Below are positions 1-9,092 of a DNA stretch of 64,000 nucleotides, piece after piece. Both the position numbers and the translations under genes were made by a program. The DNA lies in NCBI GenBank assembly GCA_016211105.1, contig JACQSX010000045.1, positions 1 through 64,000 on the forward strand, read 5' to 3'. How positions within the stretch are numbered: position 1 is the stretch's first letter; the number at the start of each line of letters is the position of its first letter. Source of the stretch: Acidobacteriota bacterium. GTDB taxonomy: Bacteria; Acidobacteriota; UBA6911; JACQSX01. The notes under the pieces are model-generated. The model searched no databases. It saw only the letters and a program-made list of their open reading frames with translations, and had not been told where the DNA came from.

Positions 1-335
1 CCATTTGGTATTTCAGGCCTTAGATTCTAGACTGCTGTGTTACCCAGCTCAATAGGGTAATACGTATTATCAATGGCCAAGTGTCTCGGAAGCAATGACT
101 TTGTCAAATGGCGCGCTCGTATTTCAGTAAACTCCCGCTAGATCAGATTGTAAACGGATTGGCAGCAGCATAAGGTTCATCTCCACACCAAAACCCCACT
201 ACCCCCTGGGAAGAGATGCGTAATGGAGGAGGAAGCGGCCTTGAGGAAATCGAGCCCGTTTTCTCTTCCATCCCTCCGTTCCCGTCTCCCTCGGTTCCCG
301 CTCACCCGACGCTTGCGTCTCCGACTGACAGAAGC
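1..335. other. Non-coding stretch at window start
   Basis: No convincing gene is seen. The region lies downstream of the minus-strand dgt gene. A 12-bp perfect palindrome, TAATACGTATTA, sits at 58-69. The short plus-strand frame near 216-440 is proline- and serine-rich, has no family resemblance and overlaps the end of dgt, so it is not called. Confidence 0.6.
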
Positions 336-1460
336 CTAAAAATATTCCTGGTATTTCCTACGTACATACTCGTCGGTCATTCCTGCCAGGTAGTCGCACA
401 CGACCCGGTGCGGAGCCTGGGATTGCTCCTTTATTTTTAAGAAATGATTTCTGGGAAGGCGCGTGAGGTCCGCCATATAAAATTCAAAAAGCCCTCTTAA
501 GATGTTCTCCGCTTGTTGCCGGCTCGAGGTCACCCTTTCATGGCAGTACAGGTGATGGGTTAAGAACTCCTTGATCTGCTCCTTGGGTTCCAGCAAGTCA
601 CCAAATCGCATGAGGCGTTGCTGCGTCAACCGCACATCAAGCACGCTTTGTATCCCAGCGGCCGCGATGCGGCGGCGCGAGGATTCGAGCAGATCCGTCA
701 CCAGGGCATTCAGGATGCCACGGACCGCCATATTAAACTTAAGTTTTTGAGGGCTACCGGGATAGCGCATCTCCGCTTCGCGAAAAAAAGAGCGGAAGAT
801 CGGCAGCTCCTCTACCAACATTTCCAACGTTAGGAGCTTGGATTCGTACCCATCGTCCAGGTCCGCCGTGTTGTATGCGATCTCATCTGCCAAGTCGATC
901 AGTTGGGCCTCAAGCGGAGGCCGTAGATCGAGCAAGTAATCGCGCAGATCAGCGTAACGCGGGTCATCAGCAGGATAGTCCCGCGAGTGTTTCACGATCC
1001 CCTCGCGCAGTTCGAAGGTCAAATTCAATCCTGGAAAATTGGGATATTTTTCCTCGAAACTTTCCACGATGCGTAGCGCGTGAACATTGTGATCGAATGA
1101 TTCATTGTATCGGCGCATCAACGCGTCAAGAACCTTCTCCCCAGTGTGACTGAACGGGCTGTGGCCCACATCATGGCTCAGGGCCAATGCCTCGCACAGG
1201 TCTGTGTTCAGGTCCAGAATCATGCCCACCGTACGGGCAATCTGCGCTACCTCAATCGTGTGAGTGAGTCGATTCCGAAAATGATCGGAGAAGTCTGGAT
1301 CGAAAACCTGCGTTTTCTTTTCCAGACGGCGGAAGGCCCGGGAATGAATTACGCGGTCGCGGTCACGTTGGTATTCGGATCGATACGGGTGTGGTGGCTC
1401 CGCATGACGACGCCCCCGCGATTCACTTTCCCGCATTGCGTACGGAGCGAGAGCCGGCAT
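336..1460 (-). CDS. dgt: dGTP triphosphohydrolase-like HD-domain protein
   Basis: 374-residue metal-dependent HD phosphohydrolase of the dGTPase family, which splits dNTPs into deoxynucleoside and triphosphate and so limits dNTP pools. The metal-binding HD signature is visible: His67 in RLTHTIEVAQ, then His96-Asp97 in ALSHDVGHSPF, and a later aspartate near 195 in LIDLADEIAYNTADLDDG. The N-terminal stretch SRAFRRLEKKTQVF is typical of the short (about 370 aa) bacterial branch, whose substrate preference is often broader than dGTP. No clear Shine-Dalgarno precedes either Met1 or Met9 (1436), so the start is open. It follows the TPR protein gene by 12 bp on the same strand and is probably co-transcribed with it. 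Confidence 0.92.
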   Translation of the reverse strand: MPALAPYAMRESESRGRRHAEPPHPYRSEYQRDRDRVIHSRAFRRLEKKTQVFDPDFSDHFRNRLTHTIEVAQIARTVGMILDLNTDLCEALALSHDVGHSPFSHTGEKVLDALMRRYNESFDHNVHALRIVESFEEKYPNFPGLNLTFELREGIVKHSRDYPADDPRYADLRDYLLDLRPPLEAQLIDLADEIAYNTADLDDGYESKLLTLEMLVEELPIFRSFFREAEMRYPGSPQKLKFNMAVRGILNALVTDLLESSRRRIAAAGIQSVLDVRLTQQRLMRFGDLLEPKEQIKEFLTHHLYCHERVTSSRQQAENILRGLFEFYMADLTRLPRNHFLKIKEQSQAPHRVVCDYLAGMTDEYVRRKYQEYF

Positions 1461-1472
1461 CGATTGGCTTGA

Positions 1473-2222
1473 CTATTTCGGCGCAGGATTCAAGAGTGCC
1501 AAACGCGCACGGGCCTCAACGACGAATACCGACTGCGCATATTCACGGGTGAGTCGCTGGTAATAGTTTGCCGCTTCACTTTTCTTGCCCATCGCTTCCG
1601 CCATTTGGGCCATGTTGGCCAACAGCGCATCCTTGGGAAATTTGCTCTCCCGGTCGTTCAGCATCGATTGATAAACCTGCAGTGCCTGATCACGGTTGTG
1701 GCCGGCGCGGTATATTTCGGCGAGGGCACTGCGGGCCACGGCGCGTAACTCAGCGTCCGAAGTTCCTTCCACCTGTTGGAGGAGGTGAATCGCTTGCTTG
1801 TCATTTTTCAGCTCGTGTTGTGCAAGCGCGGCATAATAGCGTGCCAGCGTGCCCACCTTCCGCGATGAGTACTGCTGAGAAATTTGATTGAATTTCTCCC
1901 ACGCCTTTCGGTACTTTTCATCTTCGCTGGAAAACGTCGTTGGATGGTCCGAACTCACGTTGGATGTGGAGCCGCCGACCACCGTGCCATGGAAGACCTC
2001 CAGCGCCTCTCCAAATTGTCTCTGCCCTCTGGCATCTCGCGATTTCTGATAGTTGCGCCACAGCAGGACGCCCACGGTCCCGGCCACGGCCAAGCCCAGC
2101 ACGATCAGCAGGATTGGTGTGCGGCCTAGCACCAGGGAAGAAGTCCTGGCGATGACGGCGTGGATTTGGTCCTCGCGTTTCAGTTCGCGACGTGTCAGAT
2201 GTTTGGTGGCCGATTTTCTCAT
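1473..2222 (-). CDS. Membrane-anchored TPR protein (YfgM-like)
   Basis: 249 residues: a basic cytoplasmic N-terminus (RRELKRED), one transmembrane helix at about residues 35-55 (ILLIVLGLAVAGTVGVLLW), then an external part built of tetratricopeptide-type helices from about residue 95 to the end. Topology and length match the YfgM/TPR_21 group, single-pass proteins linked in enterobacteria to periplasmic chaperone traffic; that role is not shown here. A low-complexity Gly/Ser/Thr linker lies near residues 82-98. It starts 11 bp from the tRNA-Arg gene and runs into dgt, suggesting one minus-strand transcript tRNA-TPR-dgt. Confidence 0.75.
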   Translation of the reverse strand: MRKSATKHLTRRELKREDQIHAVIARTSSLVLGRTPILLIVLGLAVAGTVGVLLWRNYQKSRDARGQRQFGEALEVFHGTVVGGSTSNVSSDHPTTFSSEDEKYRKAWEKFNQISQQYSSRKVGTLARYYAALAQHELKNDKQAIHLLQQVEGTSDAELRAVARSALAEIYRAGHNRDQALQVYQSMLNDRESKFPKDALLANMAQMAEAMGKKSEAANYYQRLTREYAQSVFVVEARARLALLNPAPK

Positions 2223-2233
2223 CTTTCAAAAAT

Positions 2234-2306
2234 GCGCCTGGGAGGACTCGAACCCCCGGCACGGGGTTTAGGAAACCCCTGCTCTATCCACCTGAGCTAC
2301 AGGCGC
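2234..2306 (-). tRNA. tRNA-Arg(CCT)
   Basis: On the minus strand a 73-nt cloverleaf begins GCGCCTGTAGCTCAGGTGGA. The anticodon stem GGGGT/ACCCC encloses the loop TTCCTAA, giving anticodon CCT (Arg, AGG codons). The T-arm carries GGTTCGAGTCC. The 7-bp acceptor stem GCGCCTG/CAGGCGC is perfect. CCA is not encoded. Confidence 0.97.
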
Positions 2307-2468
2307 GCAATGTAAACTCATAGTCTAGCATTTTGTTATCCCAAGCGGCGCTCTAGGGCTGGGCGCAAAATTCTCCGCGCCGTGGACCAGGCTGAAATGC
2401 CCAGGGCAACATGTCCTAGCAGTATCCGTTATTTCCCACCTTTTTTCCAGCAGGTTTCAAATCGGTTT

Positions 2469-3011
2469 TCAGTACTGTAAAAGTGAAAACAGGGGAGTAT
2501 CGGGGAGTTTTTCCCTCCCGCGCAGGGAAGTTAGTTCGATCAGAAACGCTGCGCCCACGACTTTGGCGCCCATTTCGACGGCCATCTTGACGGTAGCCGC
2601 CGCCGTGCCGCCGGTGGCGATCACGTCATCTAAGACCAAGACTTTTTGACCCGGTACGATCGCATCCTCATGAATCTCCAGCGCGTCCTTGCCGTATTCT
2701 AAATCGTAGCTCACCAGCTTGGTCCTGCAGGGCAGCTTTCCCTGCTTGCGTACCGGCACAAAGCCGGCTCCGAGTCGATACGCTACGGGCGGCGCGAAGA
2801 TAAAACCACGGCTTTCCATTCCCAACACCAGATCAATGTCCCTGCTCGAGAACTCACTCACAAACAAATCGATCACCCGGCACAATGCCTCCGGGACGCG
2901 CAACAAGGTAGTGACGTCGTAAAACAGGACTCCGGGCTTTGGAAAGTCCGGGACTTCACGAATGATCTTCCTCAGTTCCTCAAGTTCAGAATTCGATCGT
3001 AAATCTTTCAT
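2469..3011 (-). CDS. apt: Adenine phosphoribosyltransferase
   Basis: 180 residues. Salvages adenine to AMP using PRPP. The PRPP-binding loop VLVLDDVIATGGT near residues 118-130 is canonical, and the N-terminal REVPDFPKPGVLFYDVT and GMESRGFIF blocks are characteristic of Apt rather than of other type I phosphoribosyltransferases. I prefer the start at 3011 (MKDLRSN) over the in-frame Met at 3029, because the family starts just ahead of the IREVPDFP block. The start overlaps the end of acyP by 26 bp, so the two genes are likely translated from one message. Confidence 0.95.
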   Translation of the reverse strand: MKDLRSNSELEELRKIIREVPDFPKPGVLFYDVTTLLRVPEALCRVIDLFVSEFSSRDIDLVLGMESRGFIFAPPVAYRLGAGFVPVRKQGKLPCRTKLVSYDLEYGKDALEIHEDAIVPGQKVLVLDDVIATGGTAAATVKMAVEMGAKVVGAAFLIELTSLRGREKLPDTPLFSLLQY

Positions 3012-3264
3012 ATGGCGCCAACGCCTCACAGTTTTCGATTGAAATATCCCGGATCACTGCCAGCGGCGGCCCAGATTTTATTTTCAACAAGAAGTGGTTT
3101 AACTTTTCTTCTTCTCCCTGCGCCTCAATTTCCACCCGCCCGTCAGGCAGGTTTCGCACCCATCCGTGCACTCCCAGCTCCCGAGCCACCCGGTGAGCGA
3201 AGTAGCGAAACCCCACTCCTTGGACGTTTCCCGAGAGACTATAACGCTTGCGGCAAACTGCCAT
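2986..3264 (-). CDS. acyP: Acylphosphatase
   Basis: 92-residue small alpha/beta enzyme that hydrolyses acyl phosphates. The signature [16 protein letters not shown] includes the phosphate-binding arginine, and [16 protein letters not shown] carries the catalytic asparagine. The open frame can be extended upstream to 3312, but that extension is translated from the neighbouring tRNA-Pro, so the start is set at 3264 (MAVCRKR). It lies 12 bp after the tRNA gene and overlaps apt. Confidence 0.93.
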   Translation of the reverse strand: MAVCRKRYSLSGNVQGVGFRYFAHRVARELGVHGWVRNLPDGRVEIEAQGEEEKLNHFLLKIKSGPPLAVIRDISIENCEALAPYERFTIEF

Positions 3265-3275
3265 ACCGACAAAAA

Positions 3276-3353
<78 letters not shown>

Positions 3354-3435
3354 ATTCCAACAGGGAGACGGCAAATGACAAAAGACGGTCATTTTAGACA
3401 GGTACGGTCACCTTTGTAAACTTGAATCGAGGCGG

Positions 3436-4206
3436 TCACTTTCTCCCCCTTCCATTGAAATTCAACCTGGAAAGCACGCGCACCGCTTTCAGCGCTTCGT
3501 AGGCCGTTTGATCCCGTTGCAGGGGAGATATAGAAATATAACCGTTTTTGACCGCGAAATAATCTGTATCCGGTTCGACATTCCATTCGCCTTCATCTTC
3601 CCCGATCCAGTAGTACTTCTTCCCGCGCGGATCATCTTTTTCTGCGATGAATGATTGAATCCGCTTGGTTCCTTGGCGGGTGATTTTTACTCCCCGTGGC
3701 GCCTGCAGCGGAAAATTCAAATTGAGAAATATTTCTGCGGGGAGTCCTTCCTTCAGAATTTTCTCCGCCAGTGTGCGAGTGAATTCCGCCGCCAGCGCAT
3801 AACTTGCATTCTCGCGCAGCAGTACTTGGGAGACGGCCAGCGATGGAATCTCGTGCAGCGAACCTTCGCGCGCCGCCGCAACAGTGCCTGAGTAGAGAGT
3901 ATCGTCACCCAGGTTGGCCCCCGCGTTGATGCCAGAAACCAATAGGTCCGGTTTACGCGCCGTAATTTTTTGCAGCGCGAACACCACGCAGTCTACCGGC
4001 GTTCCGGTAACTGCAAAGCGCCGCTTGCCCAGCGACCGGATTCGAACGGGGCGGTGAATGGTAAGCGAATGGCTGATCGCACTGCTTTCGTCGGCCGGGG
4101 CAACGACCACAACCTCACCCAGCGACGCAAGCGCGCGCGTCAGGGCTCGGAGACCTCGAGCATGGATGCCATCGTCGTTTGTAAGTAAAATCAGTGGCCG
4201 CATCAT
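3436..4206 (-). CDS. surE: 5'/3'-nucleotidase SurE
   Basis: 256 residues. Metal-dependent nucleoside monophosphate phosphatase, often active also on short polyphosphate. The metal-site motif LLTNDDGIHARG (Asn10, Asp11, Asp12) is at the N-terminus, with ESSAISHS (about 40-47) and SGINAGANLGDDTLYSGTVA (about 91-110) completing the active site. Length is normal for the family. The gene stands alone between tRNA-Pro(CGG) downstream and tRNA-Pro(GGG), which is divergently oriented, upstream. Confidence 0.95.
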   Translation of the reverse strand: MMRPLILLTNDDGIHARGLRALTRALASLGEVVVVAPADESSAISHSLTIHRPVRIRSLGKRRFAVTGTPVDCVVFALQKITARKPDLLVSGINAGANLGDDTLYSGTVAAAREGSLHEIPSLAVSQVLLRENASYALAAEFTRTLAEKILKEGLPAEIFLNLNFPLQAPRGVKITRQGTKRIQSFIAEKDDPRGKKYYWIGEDEGEWNVEPDTDYFAVKNGYISISPLQRDQTAYEALKAVRVLSRLNFNGRGRK

Positions 4207-4315
4207 AGAAAGAATTATACGACATGGAAGAACTCCAACTCATCCTTGCTCGTTTCCCTCACCCCGTTTTTCTCCCCTTCCACCGGTCCCTTCTCTCTCA
4301 CTTCTCTCTCACGAT

Positions 4316-4345
4316 TTGACACATTTCCGGCCCGCATGGTAGAAA
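4316..4345 (+). promoter_or_regulatory. Sigma-70-type promoter of tRNA-Pro(GGG)
   Basis: TTGACA at 4316-4321, an 18-bp spacer, and TAGAAA at 4340-4345. The tRNA begins at 4356, about 10 nt after the -10 box, which suits a very short leader. Confidence 0.6.
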
Positions 4346-4355
4346 GCTGACCAGT

Positions 4356-4432
4356 CGGGACGTGGCGCAGCCTGGTAGCGCACTTGCTTGGGGTGCAAGG
4401 GGTCGGCAGTTCAAATCTGCCCGTCCCGACCA
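4356..4432 (+). tRNA. tRNA-Pro(GGG)
   Basis: 77-nt cloverleaf starting CGGGACGTGGCGCAGCCTGG. The anticodon stem CTTGC/GCAAG encloses TTGGGGT, anticodon GGG. T-arm GGCAG TTCAAAT CTGCC; encoded CCA at 4430-4432. It is the only plus-strand gene in the first 8.8 kb. Confidence 0.97.
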
Positions 4433-4457
4433 TTGCTTTTCAGCCTGTGCTTTCGAC

Positions 4458-4916
4458 CTATTTCAATATTTCCAGAATGGTCTGCAGTTCGGAACGGATC
4501 TCTTCCAGCAACTTCTCACTCTTGTGGCTAAGTCCAGGCTTCCGTGTCGATTCGGCAGTTTCCTCAAAAAGAGGAAGTGCCCCGGCGGTTGTGTCTCGCG
4601 TGTCAAAACCATTGGGAAAGTCTTGGTGACTTGCTATCTCTGGCCGCGACGGAGGCTCTTGCTCGAAATCAAGGTTCTCGACGGTCAATTTCTTGTTGGC
4701 TCCCACAATCGTATAGCCTTCCTCGTAGAGGAGTTGCTTGATGCGCCGCACCAGGCGCACATCTCGGTACCGGTATACCCGTTGACCACTGCTATTCTTG
4801 GAGGGCGAGAGCTGAGAGAATTCAGTCTCCCAGTAACGAAGCACATGAGGCTCAACCTCGCACAGATCGCAAACCTCGCCGATCTTGTAATAGAGTTTCT
4901 TAGGGAGCCGCTCCAT
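4458..4916 (-). CDS. MerR-family transcriptional regulator
   Basis: 152 residues. The winged helix-turn-helix of the MerR family is clear in residues 8-75: [20 protein letters not shown], then [20 protein letters not shown]. The C-terminal half is charged and lacks metal- or drug-binding cysteines, ending in a short helical tail. It directly follows ihfA, a pairing widespread in bacteria; the regulated target cannot be read from sequence. The C-terminal end lies 26 bp from the end of the convergent tRNA-Pro(GGG). Confidence 0.85.
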   Translation of the reverse strand: MERLPKKLYYKIGEVCDLCEVEPHVLRYWETEFSQLSPSKNSSGQRVYRYRDVRLVRRIKQLLYEEGYTIVGANKKLTVENLDFEQEPPSRPEIASHQDFPNGFDTRDTTAGALPLFEETAESTRKPGLSHKSEKLLEEIRSELQTILEILK

Positions 4917-4942
4917 GAGCCGAAATCCCGAAAGACCGCATC

Positions 4943-5209
4943 CTAGAACTTCAGTTGCTTGGAAGGTTTAAAGCTTATGTAGTTCCTCGATTTCAACCTA
5001 ATGGTTTCCCCTGTTTGCGGATTCCTTCCTGTTCGCTCGCGCCGCCTGACTACATTAAAAGAACCAAAACCGGTGAGTTTTACGCTTTCGGCGCTGCGCA
5101 AGCGATCCTTCACTTGATCGATCACCAACTCCACCATTGCCTTGGCTTCGCGGTATGAAACTCCGCCGTGCCTCGCGTACACCAGCCGCGCCAAATCGGC
5201 CTTAATCAT
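4943..5209 (-). CDS. ihfA: Integration host factor alpha / HU-family DNA-binding protein
   Basis: 88 residues, the usual HU/IHF length. It has the dimerisation helices ([18 protein letters not shown]), the GFGSFNV strand and the beta-arm [18 protein letters not shown] with the DNA-intercalating proline, followed by the IHF-like tail [15 protein letters not shown] alpha is preferred over HU because of the arm sequence and the downstream MerR neighbour; a generic HU is the alternative. Start chosen at 5209 (MIKAD); the longer frame to 5317 adds 36 residues without family support. Confidence 0.88.
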   Translation of the reverse strand: MIKADLARLVYARHGGVSYREAKAMVELVIDQVKDRLRSAESVKLTGFGSFNVVRRRERTGRNPQTGETIRLKSRNYISFKPSKQLKF

Positions 5210-5291
5210 AGCACCTCCGGACTTTTTGCAGTATTTACAGTCACTTACAACGGAATTTCGCCGATTATCATAGGAACCGCTCAGATCACTG

Positions 5292-6614
5292 TCAAGCAGA
5301 AGTTCCCCTGCGGTCACTGCGGATCACGAGGCGGACGGGGGTGGCATAAAAATCGAAGCGCTCACGAAGACGATTGATAACGAAACGGCGGTGCGAAAAA
5401 TGAATCCGAGGAGGACTCGCAAACAGCACGAACGTAGGAGGTCCTGTGCTTACCTGAGTGATGTACTTGATCTTGAATTTCTTATCCGGAAACGAATCGA
5501 GGTAGGAACCACGGACTTCTCGTTGGAAAAAGTCATTTAATTGGGCGGTGGGAATTCGGAGTTTGCGCGCTTGCGTGGCCCTTAGAGCGCGGTCCAGGAT
5601 TTTTACCACGCGTTGGCCCGTCCGGGCGGAAATGAAATCTACCGGGGCGAACTCCAGAAATCGCATACGCCGCGCGATTTCCTCCCGAAATTTCTGCGCC
5701 ATCTCCGCCCGATTCGTCACCAAATCCCATTTATTGACTGCGATGAGCACGGAGCAGCCTTCGTCGACAGCGTAACCGGCAATGGTAGCATCCAGTTTCG
5801 TAGGTCCCTCCAGCGCATCCACCACAAGGACCGCGACGTCGGCCTGGCGCAGACTCTTGCGCGCCATGACGACGCTCAATTTTTCCGCCATCGCCTCCGT
5901 CTTCCCCTTGCGACGTATCCCGGCGGTGTCGATGAGGCGAAAACAACGCCCCTCTCGACGGATCAACGTGTCCACTGTATCTCGAGTGGTTCCCGGCAGG
6001 TCGGTTACGATGACGCGCTCTTCGCCACACAGCAAATTCACAATGGAAGACTTGCCTACGTTGGGCCGGCCTACAATCGCGATGCGCACCTCCTCCCGTT
6101 GCCGAGTTTCAGGAGCAACGTTTGCGCGCTGAGCGATCTCGGAAACTAACTCCTCCACGCCAAGTTTGTGTTCCGCAGAGACTGGAAAGATCCTGTCGAT
6201 GCCCAGTTCGTAAAAGGGGATGATCCAATCCTCATGTTTGGGAGAATCTATCTTGTTGACGACCAGCCATATCTCTTTTCCCGTTTTGCGCAAAAACTGA
6301 AGAAGTTCCTCATCGGTCGGCGTTGGTCCGGTGCGGGCATCCATCAGCAACAACAGCAAATCACTCTCTTGGGCCGCCACAGCGGCCTGTTTGAAAATCT
6401 CCGAGACCATCAATTCCGACTCACCGGGAATCATGCCGCCGCTGTCTACTACGGTAAATTTCTTGCCGTTCCATTCGACGGATCCGTAGATGCGGTCCCG
6501 CGTGATGCCCGGCTCATTGCTTACGATGGCGCGGCGGCTTCGTGTCAGGCGGTTGAATAAGGTGGACTTCCCGACATTGGGACGTCCTAGAATTGCTGCC
6601 TGAAACATGTTCAC
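5292..6614 (-). CDS. der: GTPase Der (ribosome biogenesis)
   Basis: 440 residues with two tandem GTPase domains, the hallmark of Der/EngA, which acts in 50S subunit assembly. P-loops GRPNVGKST near residue 10 and GRPNVGKSS near 182, DxxG motifs (VDSGG, IDTAG), NKID and NKWD specificity motifs, and a C-terminal KH-like domain ending about residue 436. A GTG start at 6614 overlaps the hflX stop as GTGA; the in-frame ATG at 6608 is an equally good start. Confidence 0.97.
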   Translation of the reverse strand: MNMFQAAILGRPNVGKSTLFNRLTRSRRAIVSNEPGITRDRIYGSVEWNGKKFTVVDSGGMIPGESELMVSEIFKQAAVAAQESDLLLLLMDARTGPTPTDEELLQFLRKTGKEIWLVVNKIDSPKHEDWIIPFYELGIDRIFPVSAEHKLGVEELVSEIAQRANVAPETRQREEVRIAIVGRPNVGKSSIVNLLCGEERVIVTDLPGTTRDTVDTLIRREGRCFRLIDTAGIRRKGKTEAMAEKLSVVMARKSLRQADVAVLVVDALEGPTKLDATIAGYAVDEGCSVLIAVNKWDLVTNRAEMAQKFREEIARRMRFLEFAPVDFISARTGQRVVKILDRALRATQARKLRIPTAQLNDFFQREVRGSYLDSFPDKKFKIKYITQVSTGPPTFVLFASPPRIHFSHRRFVINRLRERFDFYATPVRLVIRSDRRGTSA

Positions 6615-7699
6615 ATCACCCGTACCAAGGCCTGCGACTTTAATTTCGCATCAATGGCGCTGCGCAGTTGGGCCAATCCGGTTCCTTGAAGCGCCGACAC
6701 TGCTACGTATTCATCTTTCCTTTCCTGGTCCGAGAAAGCGGCGGGCAGCAGGTCGATCTTGTTGAAAACCAGCAAGGTTGGGATTTGCTGAAAGCCGAGC
6801 TCACCAATGATCTCTCCCACGGCGCGCATTTGATCTCTGTAGCTTTCTTGGCTGCGATCCACAACGTGTAGCAGCAGGTCAGCCTCTCCGATTTCTTCAA
6901 GCGTGGCCCGAAATGCTGCAACTAAGTCTGGAGGGAGCTTGCGCACAAAGCCAACCGTATCGGTCAAAAGCACGTCGCCGCTCGACGGCAGGTGGATCCG
7001 ACGAACCAACGGATCCAGGGTGGCAAACATGCGATCCGACTGGAATGTTTCTGACCGTGTCAGCGCCGTGAAAAGGGTCGATTTCCCCGCGTTTGTGTAT
7101 CCTACCATGGTGACCACGGGGATGGGCACCCCGTGACGGCGCGCGCGGTGCAATTGGCGGTGCTTTCGGACTTTTTCGATTTCAGCACTGATGCGCGCGA
7201 TGCGCGCTCGGATTCGGCGCCGATCCATTTCCAACTTGGTTTCTCCCGGACCCCGGGTTCCGATGCCGCCCCCCAACCTGGACAGGGCTCCGCCAGAACC
7301 GGCCAACCGCGGCAGCAAATAATTTAACTGAGCCAGTTCCACCTGAAGCTTCCCTTCACGCGTGCGGGCCCGCTGCGCAAAAATGTCCAGGATCAGCGCC
7401 GTCCGATCAATTACCTTGCACTGCAATAGGGCTTCCAGATTCCGCTGCTGGGCGGGAGAGAGCGTCTCGTCGAAAATTACAAGATCCAGCTTCTCGTCGC
7501 GAACCTGCTGCGCGATCTGTTGCGCTTTTCCACGCCCGATCAAGTAAGCCGGGTCCAGCCTCGGACGGAATTGCAGCAGGGAATCCCGAACTTCAGCTCC
7601 AGCACTCAGGGCTAGTTCTCGGAGTTCGTCCAGGTGCTGAACCGCTTCCATCCGTCGCTCCTGGTGCGAACACACGCCTACTAGAAGGGCCTTTTCCAT
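6611..7699 (-). CDS. hflX: GTPase HflX (ribosome-splitting factor)
   Basis: 362 residues. An N-terminal HflX domain (KGKAQQIAQQVRDEKLDLVIFDETLSPAQQRNLE), a glycine-rich linker (SGGALSRLGGGIGTRGPGET) and a GTPase domain with P-loop GYTNAGKSTLF, LTDTVGF and NKIDLL. The family splits stalled or stress-modified 70S ribosomes. It forms a minus-strand run with der, ihfA and the MerR gene, overlapping der by 4 bp, and lies 60 bp after ypdA. Confidence 0.96.
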   Translation of the reverse strand: MEKALLVGVCSHQERRMEAVQHLDELRELALSAGAEVRDSLLQFRPRLDPAYLIGRGKAQQIAQQVRDEKLDLVIFDETLSPAQQRNLEALLQCKVIDRTALILDIFAQRARTREGKLQVELAQLNYLLPRLAGSGGALSRLGGGIGTRGPGETKLEMDRRRIRARIARISAEIEKVRKHRQLHRARRHGVPIPVVTMVGYTNAGKSTLFTALTRSETFQSDRMFATLDPLVRRIHLPSSGDVLLTDTVGFVRKLPPDLVAAFRATLEEIGEADLLLHVVDRSQESYRDQMRAVGEIIGELGFQQIPTLLVFNKIDLLPAAFSDQERKDEYVAVSALQGTGLAQLRSAIDAKLKSQALVRVM

Positions 7700-7759
7700 A
7701 CGAGTTGCAGATCGGCCGCTGGCTTGTCCTGTCCCCTACTGCGGGCGCGGCTTTGCGCT

Positions 7760-8761
7760 CTAGTCAATCGCAAAGCCGGGAACGCTGAGTATTTGGGCAC
7801 CGTGAAAACGGCCATTCTCAATAAAGATTTTATTCGTTTCTTTTCCGCTAATCATTCCACCCGCAAGATAAATGCCTGCCACATTGGTCTCCAAGGTGTC
7901 CGGGTCGTGCTCGGGACGATACGATTCCGGATCAACCCGGATTCCAACTCGTTTGAGAAAATCTACATCGGGATGATAACCGGTTAAGACGAAGACAAAA
8001 TCGTTTTCCACAATCCGATCTTTTGCTCCATTCCGAACATGGATATATCCTGCTTCGATGTGGACTAGAGTGCTGTTGAACAAAGCCTGAATCTGCCGGT
8101 TCTTAATCCGGTTTTCGATGTCGGGGAGCACCCAATGCTTGATGTCCTTGCTTAATGCATCGGCGCGATGAATGAGCGTTACCTCGGCCTCCGCGCGAAA
8201 AAGCGCCAACGCCGCCTCCGCCGCCGAGTTCTTGCCGCCGACAATCGCTACTTTCTTGCGAAAGAAGGGATGCACCTCGGTGAAATAATGTGAGACCTTC
8301 GGGAGTTCTTCTCCCGAAATATGCAAGTAATTCGGATGGTCATAATATCCCAGTGCTAGGATTACTCTGCTGGCTCGAAAGGCAGTCTCGCCCGGGGTGC
8401 GTGCCAGTGGCTTTTCCGGGCGGACGATAATACGAAAATTTCCCTTTTCACCTTCGATGTGTGCCGCACGCGTGTAATCGCGTACGTTCAGGCGCCACAC
8501 CTGTACTACCTTCCGGTAATAGTTCAGACCGTCCACCCGTTTCGGCTTTTCCGAGGAGATGATCATGGGAACGTCGCCGATTTCCAGCAGATCTGCCGTG
8601 GTAAAGAAAGTCATCTCGCGGGGATAGTGAAAGATGGAATTAACGATACAGCCTTTCTCTACGATGACGTAGTTGTAGCCTCGCTTCGTTGCGTCGATGC
8701 CGCACGCCAGTCCAGCCGGTCCCGCCCCCACGATGACAATGTCAAATCTCTCTTCTTCCAT
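7760..8761 (-). CDS. ypdA: YpdA-type FAD-dependent disulfide reductase
   Basis: 333 residues. Rossmann FAD motif IVGAGPAGLACGIDA at residues 9-23, NADPH-binding GGKNSAAEAALAL around 155-167, and the C-terminal GGMISGKETNKIFIENGRFH, which define the YpdA family (bacillithiol-disulfide reductase in Firmicutes). It lacks the CxxC of thioredoxin reductase. Whether this organism makes bacillithiol cannot be judged here. A 13-bp duplication, containing ATAATTAACCAT, lies directly upstream of the start codon and includes a second out-of-place ATG. Confidence 0.85.
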   Translation of the reverse strand: MEEERFDIVIVGAGPAGLACGIDATKRGYNYVIVEKGCIVNSIFHYPREMTFFTTADLLEIGDVPMIISSEKPKRVDGLNYYRKVVQVWRLNVRDYTRAAHIEGEKGNFRIIVRPEKPLARTPGETAFRASRVILALGYYDHPNYLHISGEELPKVSHYFTEVHPFFRKKVAIVGGKNSAAEAALALFRAEAEVTLIHRADALSKDIKHWVLPDIENRIKNRQIQALFNSTLVHIEAGYIHVRNGAKDRIVENDFVFVLTGYHPDVDFLKRVGIRVDPESYRPEHDPDTLETNVAGIYLAGGMISGKETNKIFIENGRFHGAQILSVPGFAID

Positions 8762-8799
8762 AATTAACCATCATAATTAACCATGAAAACACAAAAGCG

Positions 8800-8820
8800 G
8801 TCATTCGTCATCCGTCACTT
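8800..8820. repeat. Three-unit heptanucleotide array (GTCANNN)
   Basis: Units GTCATTC, GTCATCC and GTCACTT run head to tail with an exact 7-bp period just before the tRNA-Val promoter. The same unit type recurs near 21.3 kb. Confidence 0.6.
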
Positions 8821-8823
8821 TTC

Positions 8824-8853
8824 TTGCACTCGCCGCATTGCCTCGCCTATACT
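8824..8853 (+). promoter_or_regulatory. Sigma-70-type promoter of tRNA-Val
   Basis: TTGCAC at 8824-8829, 18-bp spacer, TATACT at 8848-8853. The tRNA starts at 8872, 18 nt after the -10 box. Confidence 0.65.
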
Positions 8854-8871
8854 TTGTTTCCTTCTCTTCGG

Positions 8872-8948
8872 GGGCGCTTAGCTCAGCTGGTTAGAGCGCC
8901 GTCTTCACACGGCGGAGGTCCGCGGTTCGAGCCCGCGAGCGCCCACCA
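8872..8948 (+). tRNA. tRNA-Val(CAC)
   Basis: 77-nt cloverleaf starting GGGCGCTTAGCTCAGCTGGT. The anticodon stem CCGTC/GGCGG (with one G-U pair) holds loop TTCACAC, anticodon CAC (Val, GUG). T-arm CGCGG TTCGAGC CCGCG; encoded CCA at 8946-8948. Confidence 0.96.
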
Positions 8949-9092
8949 CCTCCATCGCGGGTTTCGGATTGTAAATTGTGGATTATCTGGGTTGCAGATT
9001 TCAGATCGAGCCGAACTGGGAGAGACGTCTGAGCGTGTCGGCGTTTACTGGTCGCGATGCAACTCACTTTAGAAAATGGAGACAATCTACAC

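Noticed and set aside
216-440. Short plus-strand ORF at the window start
   Set aside because: Low-complexity Pro/Ser sequence, overlaps dgt's 3' end, no family resemblance.
4362-4946. 194-residue plus-strand ORF starting inside tRNA-Pro
   Set aside because: Runs through the tRNA and antisense to the MerR gene.
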